From contig NZ_JAPFDR010000016.1 of assembly GCF_026168755.1 (NCBI RefSeq), forward strand, positions 1 to 57,944: a stretch of DNA of 57,944 nt, written 5' to 3'. The notes beneath the pieces were generated by a model, which saw nothing but the letters and a program-made list of their open reading frames with translations, did no database searches and was not told the origin of the DNA. The position numbers and the translations under genes are program-made. Shown piece after piece: positions 18,334 through 26,555 of this stretch (the first letter of the stretch is position 1; every line of letters starts with the position of its first letter). This stretch comes from Clostridium sp. Lineage in GTDB: Bacteria; Bacillota; Clostridia; Clostridiales; Clostridiaceae.

Positions 18334-19824
18334 CTATTCTTTATCGATTATTTCATTAATTTTTTGTTTTAGAGGATCTGCTTTTGCTCCAAATATAGCT
18401 TGAATTCCACCTTTAACTTCAAGGACAGCAGTAGCCCCTAGAGCTTTTATCTTATCTTTATCTACTTTGCTTACATCCTTAACAGCGACTCTTAATCTTG
18501 TAATACAAGCATCAACATCATCTAAGTTTTCTTTTCCACCTAGTGCAGCTAAGATTTCAGCAGCAATTTCACTCATAGAATCTTTAGTAATAACTTTAAC
18601 TTCTTCATTGTTATCTTCTCTACCTGGAGTAGGAACATTGAATTTAGTGATTAAGACTCTAAATGTTACATAGTATAATATAGCCCATACAATACCTATT
18701 AATATTACATAAATCCAGTTTGTTTTTTCGTTACCTTGTAATATACCAAATAGTGAGAAATCAATTAACCCACCAGAGAATGTATTTCCAATTGATACAT
18801 TCAATATATCTGTTAATAAGAAGGCTAATCCATCAAAGAAAGCATGTACTACATATAGCCAAGGAGCTACGAATAAGAACATGAATTCAATTGGTTCTGT
18901 AATACCAGTTATAAATGATGTAATTGCAGCACCTAAGAATAAACCAGCAACAGTTTTTTTCTTATTTTTTTGAACACAGTGATACATTGCTAAGCAAGCA
19001 GCAGGTAGACCAAACATCATTGTTACAAAACGTCCAGCAAAAAATCTAGTACCTTCTGTAAATAAACCTACGTGATTTGGGTCAGCTAATTCAGCAAAGA
19101 ATATATTTTGTGCACCAATTACAGTTTGGCCAGCAACTTGAGCAACTCCACCTAGTTCTGTATACCAGAATAATGGGTAAATCATGTGATGCAATCCAAC
19201 GGCACCAGTTAATCTTAATAAGAATCCGTAAAGGAAAGTTCCTATAGGACCTAAGTTAGCAATAGCATTTCCGGCATTAACTAACCAACCTTGGAAAGTA
19301 GGCCAGATTAAGAAAAATATTGCAGCAACACCAATAGCTGAAAATGAAGAAACTATTGGAACAAATCTTGATCCACCAAAGAATCCTAGTACTGCAGGCA
19401 ATTGAATGTTGTGATATTTATTATGTAAGTATGCAACTAATGAACCTATAACTATAGAACCAACAACACCTGTATCGATTGATTCAACTGCAGGATTGAA
19501 AGCGCTAATCATTCCTTTAATAGAGGCGTTCATTACAAGAAATGAAACAGCACCAGCCAGTGCGGCAGTACCTTTATCTTTTTTTGCAAGACCAACTGAA
19601 AGACCTATACACATGATAAGTGCTAGATTACTAAATACTACGTCTCCAGCAGACGACATTATTTTAAATATACCTTGTAACCAAGAAATATCTAAGAATG
19701 GATAAGCTTGTATAGTGTTAGGATTTGATAGTGCTCCACCAATTCCTAATAATAAACCAGCTGCAGGCAATATTGCAATTGGTAACATAAATGATTTTCC
19801 GATTTTTTGAAGCTGTTTAAACAT
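18334..19824 (-). CDS. PTS sugar transporter subunit EIICB (glucose/GlcNAc superfamily)
   Basis: This 496-residue permease takes up and phosphorylates a sugar. The EIIC domain (about 1-390) has the glucose-superfamily start (SFMLPIAILPAAGLLLGIGG), the GITEPIEFMFLFVAPWLY motif and about ten helices. A linker with PTPGRED leads to the EIIB domain with phospho-cysteine Cys440 in DACITRLRV. There is no fused EIIA, so one must come from another gene. It is first in an operon with nanE, and the RpiR gene is next. That points to an amino sugar, most likely ManNAc, rather than glucose or maltose; the substrate is inference. SD GGGAGG precedes the ATG. Confidence 0.9.
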   Translation of the reverse strand: MFKQLQKIGKSFMLPIAILPAAGLLLGIGGALSNPNTIQAYPFLDISWLQGIFKIMSSAGDVVFSNLALIMCIGLSVGLAKKDKGTAALAGAVSFLVMNASIKGMISAFNPAVESIDTGVVGSIVIGSLVAYLHNKYHNIQLPAVLGFFGGSRFVPIVSSFSAIGVAAIFFLIWPTFQGWLVNAGNAIANLGPIGTFLYGFLLRLTGAVGLHHMIYPLFWYTELGGVAQVAGQTVIGAQNIFFAELADPNHVGLFTEGTRFFAGRFVTMMFGLPAACLAMYHCVQKNKKKTVAGLFLGAAITSFITGITEPIEFMFLFVAPWLYVVHAFFDGLAFLLTDILNVSIGNTFSGGLIDFSLFGILQGNEKTNWIYVILIGIVWAILYYVTFRVLITKFNVPTPGREDNNEEVKVITKDSMSEIAAEILAALGGKENLDDVDACITRLRVAVKDVSKVDKDKIKALGATAVLEVKGGIQAIFGAKADPLKQKINEIIDKE

Positions 19825-19844
19825 AATATCCTCCCTTATTTTAT

Positions 19845-19951
19845 AAAATTATTTTCATGATTGCAATAAAAGTGAAAAAAATTTTCGTGAATATGTTTAC
19901 AATATACCATAAAATTTTTTTCATTTCAACACAAAAAGTGAAAATAATTTT
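19845..19951 (-). promoter_or_regulatory. PTS/nanE promoter with two exact pairs of inverted 13-mers
   Basis: On the minus strand, TTGAAA (19924-19929) and TATATT (19901-19906) are 17 bases apart. AAAATTATTTTCA (19845-19857) is the exact inverse of TGAAAATAATTTT (19939-19951). TGAAAAAAATTTT (19873-19885) is the exact inverse of AAAATTTTTTTCA (19911-19923). The last copy fills the -35/-10 spacer. The set looks like an operator array for the RpiR-type regulator, placed to block polymerase. Confidence 0.65.
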
Positions 19952-20063
19952 AAAAGTTTATTAAAAACTTTTTATTAGATATTTATATCTAAATATTAAA
20001 ACTTTAAATATTATAAGAAGCAAGGTTATAATATTAAAGAGAAAAATTTTTTTGGAGGTTACT

Positions 20064-20741
20064 ATGATTAACATATTAATAGTTGATGATGAAAAGAAAA
20101 TATGTGAATTTATAAAAGCATTCTTAGATAGTGAAGGTTATTATACAGAAGTTGCTTATGATGGAAATAGTGCTATAGATAAGATAAATTCAAAAAAATA
20201 TGACTTAATAATATTAGATAGAATGATTCCATATATAAGTGGAGAGGAAATATGTGAATATATAAGAAAAAAGTCGGAAGTTCCTATAATTATGCTAACT
20301 GCTAGAATAGAAGATGAAGATAGGATAGATGGCTTTAAGCTAGGTTGTGATGATTATATTTGCAAGCCTTTTAATATAAATGAATTAGTATTAAGAGTTA
20401 AAGCTATTTTAAAGAGAAGTAGTGGTTCTTATGATAAGGAAATAATAAGTTATGGTGAAGAATTAGAAGTAAATACTGCAATTCATGAAGTTAAGGTTAG
20501 AGGTGAAGAAGTAATTTTAACTAATACAGAGTATAAAATATTACTTACATTAATAAATAATCCTAAGAAGATATATTCAAGAGAGAAATTGTTAGAAAGT
20601 ACTATTGAAGGATATTATGAAAAAGGTGATAGAGCTATAGATAGTCATATAAAGAATTTACGTCAAAAGATAGAAGTTGATTCACGAAGTCCTAGAATAA
20701 TTCAAACAGTATATGGGGTAGGATATAGATTTGGATTATAG
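20064..20741 (+). CDS. OmpR/PhoB-family response regulator
   Basis: The 225-residue product has a receiver domain (1-120) with acidic pocket Asp8/Asp9 and phospho-acceptor Asp52 in DLIILDRM, a conserved Thr in IMLTAR and Lys in CKPFN. A winged-helix DNA-binding domain follows at about 130-225, ending PRIIQTVYGVGYRF. ATG 20064 follows GGAGG at the right spacing; a TTG 12 bases upstream lies within the SD. It overlaps the start of the cognate kinase by 11 bases. The signal and targets are not evident from the neighbours, which are a divergent PTS operon and ssrA. Confidence 0.93.
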   Translation: MINILIVDDEKKICEFIKAFLDSEGYYTEVAYDGNSAIDKINSKKYDLIILDRMIPYISGEEICEYIRKKSEVPIIMLTARIEDEDRIDGFKLGCDDYICKPFNINELVLRVKAILKRSSGSYDKEIISYGEELEVNTAIHEVKVRGEEVILTNTEYKILLTLINNPKKIYSREKLLESTIEGYYEKGDRAIDSHIKNLRQKIEVDSRSPRIIQTVYGVGYRFGL

Positions 20742-22140
20742 AAATAAATTAAAATCAATAAATAGTAAACTTATAATATCTTTCACTTTTATCATGATTG
20801 TAACAATTATAGCTATAAGATTTTTTGTAAATACAAATTTTAAAAATTCTTTTGCAAAATATGTTGATGATAGTAATAAAGCAGAAATAAATCATTTAAT
20901 TGAATTTGATTTAAAGAGTATATATTTAAATGGTAATTGGCATATTGAACTTATAGAAAATTTAGGAGTAGACTCTATAAGAAAAGGAATTGCAATTGAA
21001 ATATATGATGAAAATACTAATAAAGTATGGAGTGTATTTGAAGATGAGAAGGTATTATCAGATAATACTTTAAATGAAGTAAGTAAAAATATGCAGAGTA
21101 TAGAAAAGAAATGGAATAGCTATTTTGAGGAGTTTAAAGTTGATATTAGAGATATTAGTGGAAATTTAGTTGGATATGCTTATATAGGTCATTATGCTTC
21201 TACTTATTATATGGAAAATGATGTTCAATTTTTTAATGCTGCTAATAAAATTATAGCTGTAATAGGTGTTATTTCTATAGGTAGTATTATAATAATTTCA
21301 ATAATAATATCTAAATCAATAGCTAATCCAATTTCTAAGGTTTCAAAGATGACGAAATTTATAGGTGAGGGGAATTATAAAAAGGAAGTAACTTATAAGA
21401 GTAATATAAGTGAAATTGATGATCTAATAAACTCTATAAATAAATTATCTAATGAATTAAATGAACAGGAAAATTTAAGAAAACAACTAACTGCTGATAT
21501 AGCCCATGAGCTTAGAACACCACTTACAAGTATAAAGGGACATTTGGATACAATTATTGCTGGAATTTGGGAACCTACTAATGAAAGACTTAATAGTATA
21601 AATGAAGAAGTAACAAGAATTGCAAATCTTGTTGATGACTTAAGAAAGTTAGCTAAATTTGATACTGGAAAAAATAATTTAAATAAAGAAATAGTTAATT
21701 TAAGAAGTTATATAAAAACTATTGCTTATAATTATGAAGGGAAAGCACTTGAAAAGGATATAGTAATTAAATATCAATTAGAAGATTTAGAGGTGTTAAT
21801 TGATAAAGAGAAGTTTGCACAAGTAATTATAAATATATTATCTAATGCTATTAAATATAATAATGGAAATAGTGAAATATATGTTAAAGCTTTTATGAAA
21901 GATAACAATGTTAATATAAGTATTAAAGATAGTGGAATTGGTATACCTGAAAGTGAACTTAAAAATATATTTGAACGTTTTTATAGAGTAGATAAATCCA
22001 GAGGGGCTAATGAAAAAGGAATGGGTGTGGGACTTACAATATCTAAATCTATCGCAAATTCACATGGTGGAAAAATAAAAGTTTTCAGTGAAATTAATAA
22101 AGGCTCAGAATTTATAATTATTTTGCCTAATGAAAATTAA
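20731..22140 (+). CDS. Membrane sensor histidine kinase (HAMP-HisKA-HATPase)
   Basis: The 469-residue kinase has two membrane segments (about 14-32 and 174-194) that enclose an extracellular sensor domain of about 140 residues. A HAMP linker with SKSIANPISKVSKM follows. The HisKA motif is DIAHELRTPL with His259, and the HATPase_c domain has N-box NILSNAIKYN, DSGIGIP and GMGVGLTISKSI. It starts with TTG inside the regulator's last codons (MDYRNKLKS), so the two are translationally coupled. Architecture matches BaeS/ResE-like kinases. The ligand is unknown. Confidence 0.9.
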   Translation: MDYRNKLKSINSKLIISFTFIMIVTIIAIRFFVNTNFKNSFAKYVDDSNKAEINHLIEFDLKSIYLNGNWHIELIENLGVDSIRKGIAIEIYDENTNKVWSVFEDEKVLSDNTLNEVSKNMQSIEKKWNSYFEEFKVDIRDISGNLVGYAYIGHYASTYYMENDVQFFNAANKIIAVIGVISIGSIIIISIIISKSIANPISKVSKMTKFIGEGNYKKEVTYKSNISEIDDLINSINKLSNELNEQENLRKQLTADIAHELRTPLTSIKGHLDTIIAGIWEPTNERLNSINEEVTRIANLVDDLRKLAKFDTGKNNLNKEIVNLRSYIKTIAYNYEGKALEKDIVIKYQLEDLEVLIDKEKFAQVIINILSNAIKYNNGNSEIYVKAFMKDNNVNISIKDSGIGIPESELKNIFERFYRVDKSRGANEKGMGVGLTISKSIANSHGGKIKVFSEINKGSEFIIILPNEN

Positions 22141-22173
22141 GTTATGCACTTATAAACAAGTATTTGGAAAAAA

Positions 22174-22215
22174 TGTGGATTAAAGTGTGGATTATTCTTT
22201 AGTTTGTGTGGATAA
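22174..22215. promoter_or_regulatory. Cluster of three DnaA boxes
   Basis: TGTGGATTA (22174-22182), TGTGGATTA (22186-22194) and TGTGGATAA (22207-22215) lie in the same orientation within 42 bases. The last is the perfect complement of the DnaA box TTATCCACA, and the first two differ from it at one position. They sit in a 460-base gap between the kinase gene and ssrA. This could be a DnaA-titrating or DnaA-regulated site. Confidence 0.5.
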
Positions 22216-22242
22216 CTTTTAAATTTTTATCTTAAAAATAAA

Positions 22243-22282
22243 GTAGAGTCTAGCATCCGGCGAAGGACAAACTAGACTCTAC
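22243..22282. other. Perfect 11-bp hairpin in the ssrA upstream region
   Basis: GTAGAGTCTAG (22243-22253) pairs with CTAGACTCTAC (22272-22282) around an 18-base loop. There is no T run. It may be a weak terminator for the two-component operon or a protein-binding site. From here to 22502 I see no gene. Confidence 0.45.
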
Positions 22283-22502
22283 AGGTAATTAGCACTTTAA
22301 CGTACCAACTGCTTGTTTATAATAACATCTTTCCAAGATGATTTCAATAGTTTTTGTTTTAAAGTAAATATCATAGATATTATTAATTTAAAATTACATA
22401 AAAATTTATGGTTTATTTAGAAAGATTGTTTAATATAAGAGTAAAATTTCTTTTAAAAGAATAATATTAATAGTTTACCAAGGTTTTAATAGCGGAGTTA
22501 AG

Positions 22503-22531
22503 TTGACAGTTGAAACTGTATGTTTTATAAT
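22503..22531 (+). promoter_or_regulatory. ssrA promoter
   Basis: TTGACA (22503-22508) and TATAAT (22526-22531) are both consensus and exactly 17 bases apart, as expected for an abundant stable RNA. The tmRNA 5' end lies about 70 bases downstream, so the precursor needs 5' processing. Confidence 0.85.
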
Positions 22532-22601
22532 AAAGTCACGATGTTAAACATCAATTGAAAATTGAATAGGTAAAAGCGTTTATGACCTATTAAGCTAACA
22601 T

Positions 22602-23226
22602 GGGGGCGTTTTGGCTTCGACGGGGGTAAGATGGGTTTGATAAGCGGGCCGAGTAAAGCATGGACGACTCGTTAATAAGCTATGCACTAAATATAAACGC
22701 AGAAGACAATTTTGCATTAGCAGCTTAATATAGATTGCTCATCAGTCCAGGATGCCTACGTCTTGGGTAGCTGGTGTCATTAAAGTAGGGAACGAAGTCT
22801 AGCAAAGCTTTGAGATAGAGGGGTATTTATGAAGCTAGGGAATTAGGAGTTTGTTTGTGAGCGAACTAAGGACCGAAATTTTAGTCACAAACTACGCTCG
22901 TAGAAAGTCAGGCTGGTCTGCTTTCGGACAGGGGTTCGATTTTGAAAGAAAGTCGCCTTAAGCAGTGATGTTTAAGTGATAACTTGGCTTTATCGGTGAA
23001 ACCGTAACAGAGTATGCTGATGGCAATACCGAGAGGTATGTGAAGAAATTCAACAGCCTCGTATCGACTTATAGGTTCCTAAAGTGAAAACTATGGAATA
23101 CTAGGATAGAAGACATAAACTATACTGAGCTTCTATAATATGCCAGGCTGCTATTTTGATAATAGTAGAAGATATAGTCAGTGCCATATAGAAATAATGG
23201 ATGCACATGACCCCTCGCCTCCACCA
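22602..23226 (+). ncRNA. ssrA: tmRNA (ssrA), interrupted by a group I intron in the T-loop
   Basis: tmRNA rescues stalled ribosomes and tags the nascent peptide for degradation. The 5' end GGGGGCGTTTTGGCTTCGACGGGGG is the near-universal tmRNA start; it pairs with CGCCTCC (23216-23222) before ACCA. The tag ORF at 22699-22728 reads AEDNFALAA-stop, the tag I recall for C. perfringens. The T-arm is split: GGGGTTCGAT ends at 22940, and ACCCCTCGCC resumes at 23210. Joined, they restore a 4-bp T-stem closing a 7-base loop TTCGATA. The RNA must therefore be spliced to be functional. The mature length without the intron is about 356 bases, normal for tmRNA. Its partner SmpB is encoded at 279. Confidence 0.95.
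22941..23209 (+). other. Group I self-splicing intron inside ssrA
   Basis: About 269 bases separate the two halves of the tmRNA T-arm. The intron follows a T and ends in G, as group I introns do. AAGATATAGTC at 23169-23179 is the canonical S element (3' strand of P7), about 30 bases before the 3' splice site. ACTATACTGAG near 23118-23128 can supply the opposing strand. There is no ORF inside. I placed the exact boundaries by requiring a 7-base T-loop; a shift of one or two bases at the 5' site (a run of T) is possible. Confidence 0.82.
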
Positions 23227-23228
23227 TG

Positions 23229-23258
23229 AAACCCATGATAAACTATCATGGGTTTTCA
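23229..23258. terminator. Bidirectional terminator after ssrA
   Basis: AAACCCATGATA (229-240 of the 23 kb block) pairs perfectly with TATCATGGGTTT (244-255) around a 3-base loop. It serves ssrA and the convergent endonuclease gene, whose stop codon overlaps its edge. Confidence 0.8.
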
Positions 23259-23666
23259 CTTTATATTCATAAATTCATTAAAAAATGCTCGTTTCTCAAT
23301 TAACATCTCTTCAGTGTATCTTCCATTTCTAGATGTAAGAGATTTATATTTTCTTATAATTAATTCAGCTCTTTTTTTCTTAATATTAATTACTAGATAA
23401 GGTTGTATATCTATCAATAAAGAAATAGCATCATTTCTTCTTAAAACATAACTGTAGCAATCTTTATGTATGTCTGAATTGTAATTTTTCTTTTTAGTGA
23501 TAGTACCTTTTCCTATAACTTTCTTAATCCATTCAAGTAATTCTAAAGTAGTTGAAGCAATTGAAATGCAGGGAGCAGGATGTTCATTTTTATGTATTTT
23601 TTGTAGCATAATACTTCCTTCACCATCAATAATTCCAGCAATATAAGCTTTTTCTGTTTCTGTCAT
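23256..23666 (-). CDS. LAGLIDADG homing endonuclease, free-standing beside the intron-bearing ssrA
   Basis: The 136-residue product has the signature YIAGIIDGEGSI at residues 7-18, with the acidic catalytic residue at the helix end. It continues with the alternating strands of the fold (SIASTTLELLEWIKKVIGKG, then YSYVLRRNDAISLLIDIQPYL). One motif means it works as a homodimer. AGGTGA precedes the ATG at normal distance. It is convergent to ssrA and ends 30 bases past the tmRNA 3' end, outside the intron. Group I intron endonucleases are usually inside their intron, so this arrangement is unusual. It may cut the unspliced-site allele of ssrA and mobilise the intron together with itself. The target is inferred from position only. 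Confidence 0.88.
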   Translation of the reverse strand: MTETEKAYIAGIIDGEGSIMLQKIHKNEHPAPCISIASTTLELLEWIKKVIGKGTITKKKNYNSDIHKDCYSYVLRRNDAISLLIDIQPYLVINIKKKRAELIIRKYKSLTSRNGRYTEEMLIEKRAFFNEFMNIK

Positions 23667-23810
23667 AAGTTCACCTTTTCTAAAAAAATATTATCTATTT
23701 AAATATAGTATGTGATTTTAAAAGGATAATATTTATAGCAATCCATTGATATATAATCCTATGGCCAAAAAATTCTTATGTTGTTAGCATAAAGTAGTGG
23801 ACACGTTAAG

Positions 23811-26063
23811 ATAAATGTATTTGCTGAAGAAATAAAAAATGTTGATGAGAGTGATTTGAAAACATAGTACAAGCTAAGGAAATCATAGATAGAAATGTTA
23901 AAAGTAATAGTTTATATTCAGTATATTTAGATGCCTCTAAAGAATCATCAGGTTCAGGAGCATCCGAAAATGATCCTGTTAAAACTTTTAGTGAAGCTTT
24001 TGATTTAGTTGCATATGATGGAGTTATATATGTTACTGGTGAAGTAATTATACATGATGATGTATATATGCCTGACAAATTAATAGTTATTAAAAAACAA
24101 AAAGATAATGGTAAACTTAAGTTTGAAAAAAATTATATTTAAAAAATATGCTATACATAGAATTGAATCATCATCATTATATTTATATGGAGTTAATATA
24201 GAAGGGATAGTAGATGGGAAAAATGTTAAAGATCAATCCGTTGTAGATATAGTAGGTTTATCAATGATAAATAAGATTAATAATATAAAAAAGTTGGGTG
24301 TTTATGCAGAGGCTGAACTAAATATTAAAGAAGATTTAGAAGAAGTAAGAGAATTATACGCTGAAGGTGAAATTAAAATAAAAAATGGGGCTAAGATTAA
24401 TGTAGAACATTTATATGGAACTTTTGCATTCGATGTTGAAGTCGCTGATAATGAAACTTTAATAGAAGGTAATTATATTAAAAGTAAAATATTTGTAGGA
24501 GATATATATTTAAGTGATAAATTAATAAGAGAAGGATATAGACTTAACACAATCTGTGGAGCAGAGTCAATAGTTGTTGATTTGTTTAATCCACAGTCAA
24601 CTAATATATCTACTAATTATGCACCTGTTATAAAAAATTTAAGAGAAATAATTATAAGAGAAGGAAATACTATAGATTTAACAGAAGGTGTTGAAGCATG
24701 GGATTTTGAAGATGGTGATATAACAGAAAAAATAGTATTTCCAAATATTGATTTAGAATCTCTACCTGTAGGAAAACATGAAGTATCCTATGAAGTAACT
24801 GATAGTGATGGAAACAAAACTATTATGAATAGAACAATATATGTAATAAAAAATGCATCTCCAATAATAAAAGGAGCAAAAGATATTACAATTAAAATAG
24901 GCGATGTAGATAATTTTGATTTACTTAATGGGATAATAGTAACAGACGATAAGGATAATGATTTAAAACCTGAAGTTATAGGAAAAATAGAAAAACCATC
25001 TCCAGGTACTAATAAAGACTCTACAATAACTTATACAGTAACAGATAGTGATGGAAATTCTACTACAGTAACTAGAGTTATAACAGTAACTAACCAACTT
25101 CCAGTAATAAAAGGCCTTGATGAAATAGTTATAAAACAAGGAGAAGAATTAGATTTATTATCAGGAGTAACTGCATCTGATGAAGAAGATGGTGATATAA
25201 CAAAAGATTTAGTAATAACAGGAGCTATTGATATAAATGAAGAAGGTTCACATATATTACTTTATAAAGTAACAGATAGTGATGGAAATACTACAGAGAT
25301 GCAGAGAATAGTAGTGGTTGAAAAAGATAATGAAGTTATACCTCCAACTGAAGAATTAGAATCTTTATTACCTCCTGTAATAGCTGAAGCTATAACTAAT
25401 AATTTAGTAAGTTTAATTTCTGGTACAGGAATTATAGATGATCCAGTAGAAATAGAATTTAATAACATTAGTAATGATAATGTTGATAGTTTATTATCTG
25501 ATATAAAGAATCTCAATATAAAAGTAAATAGTTTAGAAAATAAGAATGGATATACATTTGTAAAAATTTCAATATTAAAAGAAAGTAATTCTAATACTTT
25601 TAAAGTATCTGAATTTAGCAATTTAAAAGAAGAAATTCACATAGTATTAAAAGTTAAAGATGAGTATGTAAACATCGCTGATAAACTTAGAGAATTTGCT
25701 GAAAATAATATTGAAGATTCTAATGATGACAACACAAATAGTGATGTAGATAATAACACAGATAACAATACTAATAATAATGTAGATAACAATACAGATA
25801 ATAATATAAGTAACAATGTGAATAAAGATGATATTATAAATGATAATATAACTAACAATAATGTAAATAATGATAGTATAAACTTTGATAATCATAAGCC
25901 TATAAAAGAGCTTCCAAAGACAGGGGATAACTCAAGTATAGTAATGTTAGCTTCAGTAGCATTACTAAGTTTATTATTTATGATATTAAACATTTTTGGA
26001 ATAAAGAAAAAAATAAACCTGTATAAGGTTGGTATGAGTGATAATATGAGAGAAATTAAATAA
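23811..26063 (+). pseudogene. Frameshifted LPxTG surface protein with Ig-like repeats
   Basis: The intact part (from 24108) encodes about 650 residues: a repetitive N-terminal region, three DUF5011-type Ig-like repeats (DSDGNKT / DSDGNST / DSDGNTT strands), a domain beginning SGTGIIDDPVEIEF, an Asn/Asp-rich linker and a sortase signal LPKTG at 25911-25925 with a hydrophobic tail. It has no signal peptide. Upstream, three frames carry matching coding pieces. INVFAEEIKNVDESDLKT (from 23811, resembling a signal-peptide end) runs into a stop at 23865. IVQAKEIID...VYLDASKESSGSG (from 23864) continues to a stop just after 24138. The main frame overlaps it from 24108. At least two frameshifts and loss of the first codons make secretion unlikely. 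The upstream break is about 140 bases from the homing endonuclease gene. Confidence 0.75.
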
Positions 26064-26129
26064 ATTTACATGTGAAATAAATAAAGTTCCTACTAAAATA
26101 ATAAACAAGCTATATCCTAAGGCAATATT

Positions 26130-26177
26130 ATAATGGTCAAACCTTAAAATATTAAGGTTTGACCATTATATTTTTAA
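26130..26177 (+). terminator. Strong terminator after the LPxTG pseudogene
   Basis: An 18-bp perfect stem starting ATAATGGTCAAACC (26130-26147) and closing with its complement at 26152-26169 around a 4-base loop; TATTTTT follows. Confidence 0.85.
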
Positions 26178-26319
26178 TAATCTATTACTTCCTATAGGTT
26201 ACAGTATCTGCTATTATGTTATTTAAGTTTGTTTTTGTTAACAGAAACTTACCTTATAAATTAGTTTTGATAGCAAATTATTATAATATAAAACTATATT
26301 AGCAATTCAAAAATAAAAA

Positions 26320-26338
26320 CCGACATTTAACGATAAAA
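26320..26338 (+). promoter_or_regulatory. CGACA-type direct repeat, candidate LytTR site, upstream of the giant gene
   Basis: CCGACATTTAACGATAAAA holds two CGAYA half-sites 10 bases apart. It matches 15 of 19 positions of the site at 40275. A -10-like TAAAAT lies at 26364-26369. The spacing resembles LytTR-type activator sites. Downstream, a hairpin (TTTGGCATAT 26480-26489 with ATATGCCAAA 26510-26519) lies in the 5' leader before the SD. Confidence 0.45.
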
Positions 26339-26555
26339 AAAGACAAATATAATTTAATTAAGTTAAAATATAACGAGAAATGAATACACCAATGATTGGG
26401 GTAAAGAATTTTCAGAGAGGTTAACATAAATATAATTTTAATTTAATTTAATTTAAATCAAACGTACTAAGAATTTTAATTTGGCATATTAAAGCTTCTA
26501 TAATATTTGATATGCCAAAAAATAAAAAATCATGAAAGGAGGATATAAAATTCTT

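Noticed and set aside
22602..23226. ssrA as attachment site of an integrative island
   Set aside because: No integrase gene, and no second copy of the tmRNA 3' end (TCGCCTCCACCA) anywhere in the window.
23780..23815. GTGGACACGTTAAG as a possible insertion-sequence end (with TGTCCCC...GGACA at 36551)
   Set aside because: The two sites do not share enough sequence, there is no transposase remnant and no target duplication is visible.
25690..25900. AT-rich repetitive stretch resembling an array of short repeats
   Set aside because: It encodes an Asn/Asp low-complexity linker in frame; units are irregular and there are no spacers, so it is not a CRISPR array.
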